Shown here piece after piece: positions 10,870 through 19,955 of a stretch of DNA of 64,000 bases (positions are counted from its first letter, which is position 1; every line of letters begins with the position of its first letter). This DNA comes from Vulcanimicrobiota bacterium (lineage in GTDB: Bacteria; Vulcanimicrobiota; Xenobia; Xenobiales; JADMJV01). The notes under the pieces were generated by a model. That model searched no databases and was not told where the DNA came from. It saw only the letters and a program-made list of their open reading frames with translations. Location: assembly GCA_017307785.1 (NCBI GenBank), contig JAFKGI010000014.1, forward strand, positions 113,846 to 177,845, given 5' to 3'. Position numbers and translations under genes: made by a program.

Positions 10870-13095
10870 ATGCGCAAGCGCACGGAGATGGGAGAAATGG
10901 ATGCGGTGCGCCGCATTCCGACGGTCAAAGGGAAGGATTACAATCCTCGCCAGAATGCTTATCGGCTGGCGGTAGAACAGGATGATTGGGCCGGAGCTCG
11001 CCCGGCGCGTCTGGAGGCCCAGCGCAAAAGGGCGCCCGCCAATCCAGCCAATCGCAAACCCCTGAACGTCCAGCTTTTCGTGACCCGTTATCGCTCTTCG
11101 GTGCGCCAATGGGCTCAGATCGAGGGCCTGCTCGAGCGTCTGAACGAGCTTTTCGCCGCTCCTCAGATCGTGTTTCAGATGATTGAGCCGGCGGAGTGCA
11201 ACCGCTCGGTCTCCTATGCGCAGCGCTGCCCGTTCGGTGCCGACCTGGATCACGAATACGAATTTCTACATATGGGCGTGGTGCCTCGGCTCCCGGAAGA
11301 AATGCCGGTGTTGACGTCTTGCGGCCGCTGCTTTTTGATCTCCGACCGCAGCAGCGACGAGAACATCGCTCGGGCGCTGGCCCAACTGCTCGGACTGGAA
11401 CCGGGCGCCGAGCTGGATTTCACGGAGACTCAAATCCAATGGCTGCGCTGGCAGGCTTTCTTGCTGCAGGGCCAACCGGTGCCGCTGCCTCTGGTGGGCG
11501 TTCCGGTCTGGGCTTATCCAGTGGTGACTCCGGATGACTTTCATAGCCAGCGGGGACTGGAGCAAATTCGCCAGTTCTTGGAAAAGGTCAACTTGATCTG
11601 GCTGCAGGCGGGGGTTTGTCTGGAATTGGCTGGCTGCTGTCCTTTGCATCGAGATGATCTGGACAGTGCCGGCTGGGAGCAGGCGGTGACCCCGGAGGTG
11701 GAGCCGTTGCTGCCGCTGCTTCAGTTCGGTCCGCAGGCCTTGCACCTGCCCATGATTCGAGGTGTGCCCGTTCCCTGGTCGTGCTTCGCCTTCCCCAGTC
11801 AGCGCGTAGCCATCGTGCGCGACGGTATCACTCCGCTGTCTGCCGCCCAGGCGGTGGGACGTCTGCTCGGGCTGAGCGAGGTGGCCGGAGTCGACCAGTT
11901 GATGAGTGGGGGAGCCGAGGGCAATCGTCTCAGCGTGGACGAGTCCCGTCGAGCGCGCCAGCGGGCTCTGGAGCTGACCGGGCTGGCCGAAGATGCACCG
12001 TTGCGAGAAGTAACCCGTCAGGCTCGCCGCCAGTGGCTGGCCCCAGCCCGACCGCTGGAGCGAACCATCGAGTTCCAGTTGATCTTGTTACGAGGGCCGG
12101 ATAGCGCTTCTCGACAGACTTTGGAGGACGCTCGCAATTGGGTCGGAGAGGCCGCCGCCATCTGGGCCCAGGCGGGAATCGAACTGCGGGCCAACTTGAG
12201 CGAAGCGGAGGTGGCTCAGGCAGCCGTCGAAGCCGCCTATCCCAATCCGGGAGGGGCCCGCAAGCCCAGCTGCTCCGGCCTGACCCGATTGCCCGCCTAC
12301 CGGGCCGGCAGCTACAACCTGTGCGTGCTCCAGCATCTGCCCGTGGTGAACAAGCCCGAGCAGTTCCAGGCTTACCTGAACTGGCCCGGTCCGCGTTTGA
12401 CCTTGCTGGCCGAAGACTTTCCGGCCCACGGACGAGCCAAACAGCTGGCCCTGGCTCTGGCCGTGGCCTGGGGGGTCAAGGCCGGAAGCGGCTCCTTTGA
12501 GCGGCTTCTGACTCGTTCTTCACAAGGGCTGCGCGTGGATGAAACTGACCTGTCCGCCGTTTTTGGCGCTCTGGCGGGGCCGAGTTTTCAGCCGGTCGCC
12601 CAGCCCGCCGTGCGGTCCGCGGGACAGCTGCTGACTTTGCCCGTCAAGCTGCGTCGAGTGAAAAATGCAGTCTATGGGAGTCAGGCCATCCAGGAGGACC
12701 TGACTGCCGGCATTCTGTCCGAGCCCTTCTGGGAACAGGCCAACATCCGCCTCCAGTTCCTCGAATGCGATGAAGTGGAAGTGTCCGACGCCGCCCTCCA
12801 GGAGAGCTTTCCGTCGCAGCCCGGCAGCGGCGCTCCCAGACTGCCTTTCAACTTTGGACTGCTGCGACTCAGTGGCCATCATCCGCTGGCGTTGAATTTG
12901 CTGCTGGTAGAGAGCGTGCCCGGGGGGCTGTTTTCCAGCTTCCCGCTTTCTAAGATGGTTTTGGCCGAGGCCCGTTCCGCCAGCGCCGGAATGGCCCAGC
13001 TCCTGGGGGTAAATCTTGGGCAGCCGGTCACGGCCCAGTCTCTAGAGGCTGCTCGAGCCAGTCTGATTCGACTATTTCCGACCCCGGTTGCGTGA
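10870..13095 (+). CDS. Tandem degenerate metallopeptidase-like repeat protein
   Basis: About 741 residues, not assignable to a named family. I see four successive units, each with the layout of a matrixin/metzincin-like domain: a first strand, a long helix ending in a motif like IWAQAGIELRA, a central strand like LNLLLVESVPGG, a strand plus helix at the active-site position, and a final Ala/Arg-rich helix. The active-site helices read ALAQLLGLE, QAVGRLLGLSEV, LALAVAWGVK and GMAQLLGVN, so HExxH is missing in all four. Unit two keeps the downstream pattern DQLMSGGAEGNRLS. There is no signal peptide. The start is uncertain: 10771 overlaps the divergent gene; ATG 10870 or 10897 (GGAG upstream) fit better. 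Confidence 0.65.
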   Translation: MRKRTEMGEMDAVRRIPTVKGKDYNPRQNAYRLAVEQDDWAGARPARLEAQRKRAPANPANRKPLNVQLFVTRYRSSVRQWAQIEGLLERLNELFAAPQIVFQMIEPAECNRSVSYAQRCPFGADLDHEYEFLHMGVVPRLPEEMPVLTSCGRCFLISDRSSDENIARALAQLLGLEPGAELDFTETQIQWLRWQAFLLQGQPVPLPLVGVPVWAYPVVTPDDFHSQRGLEQIRQFLEKVNLIWLQAGVCLELAGCCPLHRDDLDSAGWEQAVTPEVEPLLPLLQFGPQALHLPMIRGVPVPWSCFAFPSQRVAIVRDGITPLSAAQAVGRLLGLSEVAGVDQLMSGGAEGNRLSVDESRRARQRALELTGLAEDAPLREVTRQARRQWLAPARPLERTIEFQLILLRGPDSASRQTLEDARNWVGEAAAIWAQAGIELRANLSEAEVAQAAVEAAYPNPGGARKPSCSGLTRLPAYRAGSYNLCVLQHLPVVNKPEQFQAYLNWPGPRLTLLAEDFPAHGRAKQLALALAVAWGVKAGSGSFERLLTRSSQGLRVDETDLSAVFGALAGPSFQPVAQPAVRSAGQLLTLPVKLRRVKNAVYGSQAIQEDLTAGILSEPFWEQANIRLQFLECDEVEVSDAALQESFPSQPGSGAPRLPFNFGLLRLSGHHPLALNLLLVESVPGGLFSSFPLSKMVLAEARSASAGMAQLLGVNLGQPVTAQSLEAARASLIRLFPTPVA

Positions 13096-13120
13096 GACAT
13101 TTGGTCATCTATAGGGTAGA

Positions 13121-13750
13121 ATGAAGAGTATGCGTCGTCGCGGAAATACATTGCTTGAGGTGATGGTCTGTTCTTCCTTGCTCGCTTTGACTTTAGGGAT
13201 GATGGCTCCGCTGTTCGGTCGCACCAGCCGAGTTGTCAATCGCGCTGACAAGGACGCGGCCTCGCAACAACAAGCCCTGGTGGGGGTGCAGAAACTCTTT
13301 TCCGAGGCGGCTTATTCCTCGCCGGCCAGCCTGCGCATCAACCCCGCCGACCCGACCGCCTGTTCTTTTCTGAGTCAGCAGCCTCTGCGCAACGTCAGCG
13401 CCCCGCCCATGGGTTCGGGAGATTTTCTTCAGACCGGCCTTTGCACTCCCGAGATGCGTTGGCGCAAGATGCTGGTGGTTTACTGGCAGAGCGCCTCGAA
13501 ACAGCTGAACTATAAGGAATTTGCCTACACGAACGCGCAACAGGAAATCGTGCTGGTCCAGCGGGACCGTCTGCAGACCCTGATTTATCGAACCGATTCG
13601 CCAGTCTACACGGTGGCCAGTGGTGTCACCACCTTCTCGGTCGAATCTCCGCAACAAGGCTTGATCTCCGCCTCCATCACGGCAGAAAAGGAGTGGGATA
13701 AGAACTTCAAATGCAAACTCGATCTGCTTTTCGCAATACGAAATCAATAA
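13121..13750 (+). CDS. Prepilin-like protein, PilW/PulJ type (set A)
   Basis: 209-residue type IV pilin-like or pseudopilin-like protein. The class III signal is clear: basic leader MKSMRRRG, then the cleavage site Gly followed by NTLLEVM with the conserved Glu at +5, then a hydrophobic helix to about residue 30. The C-terminal part is a beta-rich minor-pilin head. The position and helix pattern (ASQQQALVGVQKLFSEA) resemble PilW/PulJ-type minor pilins. It overlaps the following PilX-like gene by 40 bases, indicating coupled expression. No pilus ATPase, platform or secretin gene is in the window, so assembly must use machinery encoded elsewhere. Confidence 0.8.
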   Translation: MKSMRRRGNTLLEVMVCSSLLALTLGMMAPLFGRTSRVVNRADKDAASQQQALVGVQKLFSEAAYSSPASLRINPADPTACSFLSQQPLRNVSAPPMGSGDFLQTGLCTPEMRWRKMLVVYWQSASKQLNYKEFAYTNAQQEIVLVQRDRLQTLIYRTDSPVYTVASGVTTFSVESPQQGLISASITAEKEWDKNFKCKLDLLFAIRNQ

Positions 13751-14964
13751 GGAACCGAAGCGGCATTGCGATCATCACCGTCATGCTGATCAGCGGCGTG
13801 ATCTTGGCCTTTGTTTTAGGAGGGCTCAACGTCGCCGCCCAGCACCTCTTTCAGGTTTCGGCCCTGCACAATCGTCACCGAGCTTTGTGCGCCGCCGAGG
13901 TTGGCATCAGTAAGGCAACCTATCAACTGGAACAAAATCCTGCCGCGACGGGACCGATCGTCGGCACTCTAGACGATACCTCGGGATACCGAGTGACGAT
14001 CGATAACAGCGGCACCCGAGCGGTTTTGCACTCGGTCGGTCAGGCGGCCGGTCAGTCTCAGAGGCTCAAAGTTACGCTCTCGTTAGATGCCGATACCTAT
14101 CTGGGCATCAGCACTCTAGGCTTGTTCGACTGCCGCAGGAATACGTTTATCAACGGCATTCGCTCGCTGGCCGACGTGCGTAGTTCGCGTGGCAACACGC
14201 ATACTCAGGGCAACATGAGGGTGGATCCGGCTTATCGTCTTTCTGTTACCGGTCAGGCGTCCTATGCCGGGACGGCCGAAGGCTCTGGCCAGGTGGATGG
14301 TCAGATGCTCCATGGGGGCGCCGCCTCCAACCTGGCCTTCACGAAAGCGTCGCTGTTGCCGGGCAGCTACACTCGCTTTGCCGTTCCCTACACGGGGGAA
14401 ATTTCCCAGAACACTCGCATCACGGTACCCGCCGGCGGGCCCGCCGCGGAATACACTCAGGCCTTGCATATTCCTGAGGGAGTGACCATGTACGTCACCG
14501 GCGACCTGGTGCTGCACGGCGGAGTGTCGGGTGGCGGTAACCTGGTGGTGGACGGAACTCTTTTGACCAGGGGGTCCGAGGACTTACGCAACGATAACCC
14601 TAAGGGACTGGTCATCTACGCTGAGAAAGACGTGGTCATTGCCCACCCTTCAACTCACATCGATTCCTCCGCGGACGATGGCTTTACGGGCCGCATCAGC
14701 GCGGTGGGAGAGCTGTTTGCCGACATGCCGGAGGGCGTGCCCTATCTGTTGAAGCAGCGCCTGCCTCCCGGTGCCCCGTCCAATGTCAACTTCTTTTCCT
14801 GGTATGCCACGCAAGAGGCTTCCGCCTCGGCCGCGTTCCGAGAATGGCGCGACGGCGATGACAGCAATCGAACCCTCAATCCCGGCTTACCACCTGAAGT
14901 CAAAACCTGGCTGACTCGGGCCGCGGGTATGCACGCTCAAATCGAAAGCACGGTGACGCCATGA
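13711..14964 (+). CDS. PilX-like protein with beta-repeat region (set A)
   Basis: 417-residue protein with an N-terminal basic segment and a hydrophobic helix (SGIAIITVMLISGVILAF) followed by ALCAAEVGISKATYQLEQ, the usual start of PilX/GspK-like minor pilins that lack the full prepilin site. The rest is rich in Gly, Val and Thr repeats suggesting a beta-helix, with GDLVLHGGVSGGGNLVVDG and GLVIYAEKDVVIA. The last motif recurs in the two larger PilX-like proteins at 17037-19955 and 49684-52050. It probably forms part of a filament tip. The stop overlaps the next start as ATGA. Confidence 0.7.
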   Translation: MQTRSAFRNTKSIRNRSGIAIITVMLISGVILAFVLGGLNVAAQHLFQVSALHNRHRALCAAEVGISKATYQLEQNPAATGPIVGTLDDTSGYRVTIDNSGTRAVLHSVGQAAGQSQRLKVTLSLDADTYLGISTLGLFDCRRNTFINGIRSLADVRSSRGNTHTQGNMRVDPAYRLSVTGQASYAGTAEGSGQVDGQMLHGGAASNLAFTKASLLPGSYTRFAVPYTGEISQNTRITVPAGGPAAEYTQALHIPEGVTMYVTGDLVLHGGVSGGGNLVVDGTLLTRGSEDLRNDNPKGLVIYAEKDVVIAHPSTHIDSSADDGFTGRISAVGELFADMPEGVPYLLKQRLPPGAPSNVNFFSWYATQEASASAAFREWRDGDDSNRTLNPGLPPEVKTWLTRAAGMHAQIESTVTP

Positions 14965-15392
14965 AGAAGCAACTGGTCCTTTGTCTCGCGGTGGCCGCCC
15001 TCGGCTGCAACAGCCCGGCCGACGTAGCCAACAGTCTGCACATCACCGAAGCGACGGTGAATCTGGCCATCGAGCATTTCGAGTCGGCCGAACCGGCTCC
15101 CAGTTACAGTCCCAGCAAGAGCAATTACGTCGACAACTTGTTTGGTAACATCACTCCGTCTACGGTGGCTTTGAACCTGGGTCTACCCAACTACACTTAC
15201 CTTCAGGGCCTGGTCGTGTCCCGCCAGAACGTTTTCCTGGCCGGGCAGGTCCGAGTGGTGGGAGGAATCGTGGCCACCGGCAACACGACCGTGGCTGGTG
15301 ACGGTATGGTGACCACCAATCCGGACAGTCAGATCGGCCGTGTTACCGTCAGCCGGGCGCGCTGGAAAGTCGAGGCCTGGGTTCAGGAGTAG
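14961..15392 (+). CDS. Putative lipoprotein with bactofilin-like repeats (set A)
   Basis: 143-residue exported protein. The N terminus is a lipoprotein signal, MKKQLVLCLAVAALGC, with Cys16 as the lipidated residue. The mature part has a region of short Gly/Val/Thr strands (LQGLVVSRQNVFLAG, then GGIVATGNTTVAGDG) like polymer-forming, bactofilin-type beta-helices. It is translationally coupled to the PilX-like gene (ATGA). A role in anchoring or capping a surface structure is an inference from this context. Confidence 0.6.
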   Translation: MKKQLVLCLAVAALGCNSPADVANSLHITEATVNLAIEHFESAEPAPSYSPSKSNYVDNLFGNITPSTVALNLGLPNYTYLQGLVVSRQNVFLAGQVRVVGGIVATGNTTVAGDGMVTTNPDSQIGRVTVSRARWKVEAWVQE

Positions 15393-15398
15393 GGCCCT

Positions 15399-15815
15399 CT
15401 AGGGGTTGTCGATGTTCAGAGGCCTGGGATAACAGGACTCGAGCACGACCTGGCGGTCGCGACTGCTCTGTCTCCAGGTCACCCGGGAAACGAGCTTGAC
15501 GTAGCGGTCGCCCATCGAACTCTGCACCTCAGCCGTCACGCGCTGGTGGTAGGTCACGGTGGTATCGTCCACCGGCACGACCTGGTCTTTGACGCCGTAA
15601 CTGGCGCGTGCGATCAGATCTCGAAGGGCGCTCTGATCCACGCGCAGGCGTTCCAGTTCGCTCTGGGCGATGGTCGAGGCTACGGCCTGATACTTGCCTT
15701 CTTTGACGCTCTTGTAGACGCTGGCCACAAAGCTGGCGACCGCGATGACGGCGACCACCAGAATAGCCAGGGCCAGCACCACTTCGCTCAAACTTAGCCC
15801 CGTACGGCGTCGCAT
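15399..15815 (-). CDS. Prepilin-like protein, PilV type (set A)
   Basis: 138-residue prepilin with leader MRRRTG, cleavage before LSLSEVVLALAIL (Glu at +5) and a long hydrophobic helix to about residue 32. The region SVYKSVKEGKYQAVASTIAQSELERL is the helical spine usual in PilV/GspI-type minor pilins. It is convergent with the set A genes on the plus strand and separated from them by only a few bases; on its own strand it lies 21 bases downstream of the glycerophosphodiesterase gene. Confidence 0.8.
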   Translation of the reverse strand: MRRRTGLSLSEVVLALAILVVAVIAVASFVASVYKSVKEGKYQAVASTIAQSELERLRVDQSALRDLIARASYGVKDQVVPVDDTTVTYHQRVTAEVQSSMGDRYVKLVSRVTWRQSSRDRQVVLESCYPRPLNIDNP

Positions 15816-15836
15816 GGCCTTGTTATTCGCCGCGGA

Positions 15837-16865
15837 CTAGAGGTGATCCCGCGCGTTTACGGCTTGATCGGGCATATTCGAAAAGACTCCGTCCAGGCCG
15901 GCTTCGAAATAGGCCTTCACTTCCTCGGCCAGATTTCCGTTGCCCTCGGGGTCTCCATTGCTGCGCAGAGCGGGCGGCAAATACTGATTCTCGGAGCGGA
16001 AGGTCCAGCTGTGCACTTTGAGTCCGGCCGTATGGGCCGCCTCGATCAAACCGGTGTTGGCTCCCAGGCTTCCGTCCGGGTTGCGCCGGATGAGCATCAG
16101 TTTGTAAGGGGAGACGGCGTGGGCATAGGCGGCCACCTCGGCCAGTCCGGCCGGTCGCACCATGTCCGCATAGGTTTCCTTGCGGCCGGCTTCGACCCAA
16201 TCTTGCGGAGCGCCGGCGTCGTCGACCAGTTGCACCAGAGGAATCTCGGTCATGGTCTTGAGCTTTTTCAAGTTGCCGACTTCAAAAGACTGGATGAAGA
16301 CCGGCGCATCCGGCCCGCGATAACCGTATCGGCCGAGAATCGCCAGCATGGATTCTTCGATGGGGTGGCCGATGCGGCGGAAATAGCTGGGATGCTTGGT
16401 TTCGGGATAGACCCCGATGGTGCGCTTGTATTGTTTTTCCCAGGCGCGCACGGCCCGCAGCACTTCCTCGAAAGTGACGATTTGAAAGCGGCCATCGTAG
16501 GCACGACTGGCGCGGTTGCGGCCGCGTGCTCTGAGCGTCTTGAGTTCGGCCAGAGTGAAGTCTTCCGTGAACCAGCCGGTGACCTGGTGGCCGTCGACCG
16601 TTTTGGTGGTCTTGCGGGCCGCGAATTCAGGATGAGCCGACACATTGGTCGTCTCGCTGATGTCGTTTTCATGGCGGGCCACCAAGTGCCCGTCTTTGGT
16701 CGGCACCAGGTCCGGTTCTACGTAGTCGGCTCCCTGACGCACGGCCAGTTCGTAGCCCTCCAGAGTATGTTCCGGAAGATAGCCACTGGCGCCACGGTGG
16801 GCGATGACGAGCGGTTTGGCCCATGCCGAAAGACTCAGGGCGGCGAGCAAAAGGAAGCGTTTCAT
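15837..16865 (-). CDS. glpQ: Periplasmic glycerophosphodiester phosphodiesterase
   Basis: 342-residue exported enzyme that hydrolyses glycerophosphodiesters to glycerol-3-phosphate and an alcohol. A signal peptide is evident (MKRFLLLAALSLSAWA, cleavage after AWA). The active-site motifs are VIAHRGASGYLPEHTLEGY, the metal ligands in DYVEPDLVPTKDGHLVARHE, and the long insert and IGVYPETKHP typical of the GlpQ subgroup; the domain ends GVFSNMPDQAV. The ATG at 16865 is chosen because the signal peptide starts there, although the frame is open to 16907. It is divergent from the large PilX-like gene, sharing a regulatory region with palindromes at 16959-16992. Confidence 0.92.
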   Translation of the reverse strand: MKRFLLLAALSLSAWAKPLVIAHRGASGYLPEHTLEGYELAVRQGADYVEPDLVPTKDGHLVARHENDISETTNVSAHPEFAARKTTKTVDGHQVTGWFTEDFTLAELKTLRARGRNRASRAYDGRFQIVTFEEVLRAVRAWEKQYKRTIGVYPETKHPSYFRRIGHPIEESMLAILGRYGYRGPDAPVFIQSFEVGNLKKLKTMTEIPLVQLVDDAGAPQDWVEAGRKETYADMVRPAGLAEVAAYAHAVSPYKLMLIRRNPDGSLGANTGLIEAAHTAGLKVHSWTFRSENQYLPPALRSNGDPEGNGNLAEEVKAYFEAGLDGVFSNMPDQAVNARDHL

Positions 16866-16958
16866 GGTCGCCGCTTCGCCGGCCGGGGGCAAATCCTGCG
16901 CTAGCAAATTTTCCTACAGTGACAAAAGTCATAGAAATATTTCCTAATAGGCAAGTTT

Positions 16959-16974
16959 TGTGTCGGCCGTCACA
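16959..16974. promoter_or_regulatory. CRP/FNR-family-like binding site
   Basis: The sequence TGTGTCGGCCGTCACA matches the CRP consensus TGTGA-N6-TCACA at nine of ten defined positions and is itself a near-perfect inverted repeat. It lies 63-78 bases before the start of the set B PilX-like gene and about 95 bases from the divergent glpQ start. Occupancy by a CRP/FNR-type regulator is an inference. Confidence 0.45.
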
Positions 16975-16992
16975 GTCTATATTAATATAGAC
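16975..16992. promoter_or_regulatory. Perfect 18-bp palindrome, probable operator
   Basis: GTCTATATTAATATAGAC is a perfect palindrome directly adjoining the CRP-like site and ending 44 bases before the ATG of the large PilX-like gene. The TATATT or TATTAT-like core may also contain the -10 element, so a bound dimer would block or position RNA polymerase. No regulator gene is adjacent. Confidence 0.5.
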
Positions 16993-17036
16993 GTGCTAGA
17001 GTGATGGTATCAAACTACTAGGACAGGGGGTGCCCA

Positions 17037-19955
17037 ATGACTCGAGGCACCAGAAAAAGCACACGTGCCAGCGCTTTAATTGGGGTAATGATGGTGATCG
17101 CCATGTTGATGGCGGTCGTCCTGGCAATCTCTCACTTTCAGGCCGTAGCCCGTCAGACGTACATGACCGAAGAGGCCAGCCTGAGATTTCGCGAGGGGGC
17201 ACGCTTCGCGGTTCAGCAGCAGCTGATCAACTATCCTCCGCCTTCCGGACTGCTGGTCACCGCCACCAGCGCCAACGTGACCAAAGAAGGCAATCCGGTC
17301 ATCACCAAGCTGATGGCCCAGAATATCTTCGACCGCAAGAACGGCCTTCCTGACTTGCGCTCGCTCGATTCCAGCCCGGCCAACAACGTTCTGAAGTTGA
17401 CTCCTACCACCTCGGACGTGGGTCTGCGCGTCTTCGGTAGCAACAGCTACACGGCCGTCATCACCAACGTTCCCGGCTACGCCGCTTACGCGCCCAACGG
17501 CAGCGTCAACATTACCAATATGGAAAGTTGGGCCAACCCGACTTATCAGGATACTCGCAAGTCGTTGGAAGCCTACTCCGGCGTGATGGCCGTGGTGGGC
17601 GCCAAAAAAGACGCCACCGTCTCCAACGTGACTTATGGCGAGGCTCACGTCATCGAGGGCAACGCCAAAATCGACCACGGGAACGGCATCACCTACAAGA
17701 GGGAGAAGTATCTGCCGTTTCCCGCTTACGAGGGAGCGCTGTTCGAGCAAATCACCCAGGCGCGCACGGAACTGATGACCAGCGCCAGCTTTGGTGATAA
17801 GACGAGCCAGATCTACTCCGGCGGCCTGACTCCCGGCTCGATCATCAAGCTTTTCTTCGGTGGCGAGCAAGGACTGGAGCAGTTCCTCAGCCTGAGTAAC
17901 GCCAACCACTTCTTCCTTCCGACCATTCCTTTCTTCAGTCCAGCGCCGCCCTATTTGTATAGCTTCGCCTTCCATATGCCCTATCCGGCCGACACCGCCA
18001 ACTACGAAACCAATGAGCAGCTGGCCGGCCAGATTCAGACGCTGAACGAAAAACTCAAGAAGGCCGGCGAAGAACTCGAGTTACTGTGGAAAGCGGTGGA
18101 GGCAGCTCAGACTGCCTACAATCAGAACAACAGCCTGGAGAACCTGACCGCCCTCAACAACGCCAAAACGGCTCACGACACCAAGCAGAACGAAGTCGAT
18201 TCCCTCAACCAGCAAATGCAGGCGCTTTTCGGGCCCCAGAAGGCCGAGATGGACGCCAAAATTGCCAGCAGTCAGCCTCGCGGCGTGCCTCTGACTCGCT
18301 CTCAGGACCCGGATGGCAACGACGGCGTGACCGGCTGGAGCTATGCCAGCGCCGGCGGCATGCTGGGCAAACTGATCGGCCTGCTCTTTACCTTCGACTT
18401 CGAGGACCTGGCTTCTCAGTTCGGTAACCCCGACGTCAAGCTGGTTCACTTCGGCAGCAAAGACCGCGAGTTCAAGTTCATCTTGAGCGGCAGCACCATG
18501 GGCATCGACGCCACCATGACCGTGCCGCGCGGACGCACCCTCAAGCTGTCGAGCCCGAACATCACCATCTCCGGTGACCTCTGGCTGCAGCGCGGCTCGA
18601 CCTTCTACGCCGACTGCGACAAGCTGTCGATCGTGCCCGGGCGCGGCAGCGACCCGAGCAAGTTCTTCAGCCCCGCCGGGCGCATCTTCCTGGAAGAAGG
18701 CGCCACCCTGATTTGTCGCGGTGAAGTGGAATGCGTCGGTTCTCCCCAGTGGGGCTCGGTGGTGGTCGGCGGTGTGCCGGGCAAAATCCACCCCATTACC
18801 ACCGCTATCCTGGCGCGCAAAGTCAATCTGGGCAACGGCGTCTTCGCCGGCTGCGCCATCGACGACCTGGCCGAAGGGCTGGGCGACATGCTCGACAGCA
18901 ACCAGCTCAAGGACCTCAACAACCATCTGTTGCGACCGCTGCTGGCCAACATCGCTCCCAACGCCGCCAAGGCTTTCGGTCCGTTTTTCGCTCGCAAGCC
19001 CTACTTTGCCAAGTATGCGACCACTTTCCAGATCATCTGCCCGCCGCTGCCTCCCTTCGGTCAGCCGGGCCCGCCCATCCCCACCCCGATTCCGTTCCCC
19101 ATCAAGAACTGTATGGTTCCGGTAGCGCGCGCCTTCGGCTTCGTCTACTCGGTCAGCCTGAACCTGGGTCTGGGCGAGAACTTCTACACCCACAGTGACT
19201 GGTGGATCTTCGGGGAAGGCGTGGTGCCGATGGTGCCCCAAGCCGATCCGACCAAATTGGCCCAGAAGTTCACCAGCTTCGGCACGAACACCCTGGCCGC
19301 TTTGGACCCCGCCGAGATCATCGGTAAGTTCATCGAATCGGCCGCCAAAGATATGGTCGCCTACGTGGTCACCGAGGTGTGTAAGCAGATCGTGACCAAA
19401 ATCGCTTCGGCCGCCATTCCTTACGTCGGCCTGACCGATATCGCCGGCACGCTGCTCGACGAAATCACCCAGAATCTGAGCAACCGCTTCGGAGCCCAGG
19501 CCACCGCCGGTGACGCGATGACCTCAGCTCTGACCAGCTCGGTTGCCAACGCCGGTAAGGCCACTCTGGACAACATCGCCGGCATGATCAGCCTCAATCT
19601 GCAAGACGAATTCCTACGGGAATACAACGGAACTCTCGTCTATGCGGAGGAAACCATCACCGTCGGCGGCAAGAATGCCACCGGTATGTTCGTAGCCGGT
19701 GGAGACATTCAGATCAACGCCTCTCAGTGCGTGGGCACGCTGCTCTCCAAGGGCGGAAACGTCGCCTGTAGCCGACTGCTCTTCTACCCCTACTTCAACC
19801 AGGCTTCCCTCTACGTCCCCAAGGAAGGCCCCAGCGGCTGGCTCAGCCGTGGCAAGGAATTCCTCTACGACAAAGACTACGCCAGCAACAAGGCGGTCGA
19901 TATCGGACCTCCCACCATCCCGCCGGTCGTTTCCGCTCAGGGGTGGGCCCAGTGA
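17037..19955 (+). CDS. Giant PilX-like filament protein (set B)
   Basis: 972 residues, several times longer than a normal PilX or GspK. Residues about 12-32 are a hydrophobic helix (ASALIGVMMVIAMLMAVVLA) followed by EEASLRFREGARFAVQQQL, the PilX-like amphipathic helix. Residues about 320-400 form a coiled coil; the region from about 480 to 590 is rich in short strands (ISGDLWLQRGSTFYAD, AGRIFLEEGATLICRG) like a beta-helix. Residues near 860-910 contain GTLVYAEETITVGG, the motif shared with the other two PilX-like proteins. It probably forms a large pilus-tip adhesin or structural subunit. The GTG of the next gene overlaps its stop. Confidence 0.7.
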   Translation: MTRGTRKSTRASALIGVMMVIAMLMAVVLAISHFQAVARQTYMTEEASLRFREGARFAVQQQLINYPPPSGLLVTATSANVTKEGNPVITKLMAQNIFDRKNGLPDLRSLDSSPANNVLKLTPTTSDVGLRVFGSNSYTAVITNVPGYAAYAPNGSVNITNMESWANPTYQDTRKSLEAYSGVMAVVGAKKDATVSNVTYGEAHVIEGNAKIDHGNGITYKREKYLPFPAYEGALFEQITQARTELMTSASFGDKTSQIYSGGLTPGSIIKLFFGGEQGLEQFLSLSNANHFFLPTIPFFSPAPPYLYSFAFHMPYPADTANYETNEQLAGQIQTLNEKLKKAGEELELLWKAVEAAQTAYNQNNSLENLTALNNAKTAHDTKQNEVDSLNQQMQALFGPQKAEMDAKIASSQPRGVPLTRSQDPDGNDGVTGWSYASAGGMLGKLIGLLFTFDFEDLASQFGNPDVKLVHFGSKDREFKFILSGSTMGIDATMTVPRGRTLKLSSPNITISGDLWLQRGSTFYADCDKLSIVPGRGSDPSKFFSPAGRIFLEEGATLICRGEVECVGSPQWGSVVVGGVPGKIHPITTAILARKVNLGNGVFAGCAIDDLAEGLGDMLDSNQLKDLNNHLLRPLLANIAPNAAKAFGPFFARKPYFAKYATTFQIICPPLPPFGQPGPPIPTPIPFPIKNCMVPVARAFGFVYSVSLNLGLGENFYTHSDWWIFGEGVVPMVPQADPTKLAQKFTSFGTNTLAALDPAEIIGKFIESAAKDMVAYVVTEVCKQIVTKIASAAIPYVGLTDIAGTLLDEITQNLSNRFGAQATAGDAMTSALTSSVANAGKATLDNIAGMISLNLQDEFLREYNGTLVYAEETITVGGKNATGMFVAGGDIQINASQCVGTLLSKGGNVACSRLLFYPYFNQASLYVPKEGPSGWLSRGKEFLYDKDYASNKAVDIGPPTIPPVVSAQGWAQ

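Noticed and set aside
18081..19241. A 386-codon minus-strand frame inside the giant PilX-like gene
   Set aside because: Val/Gly/His-rich shadow composition, no motif, and the plus strand encodes a coherent exported protein.
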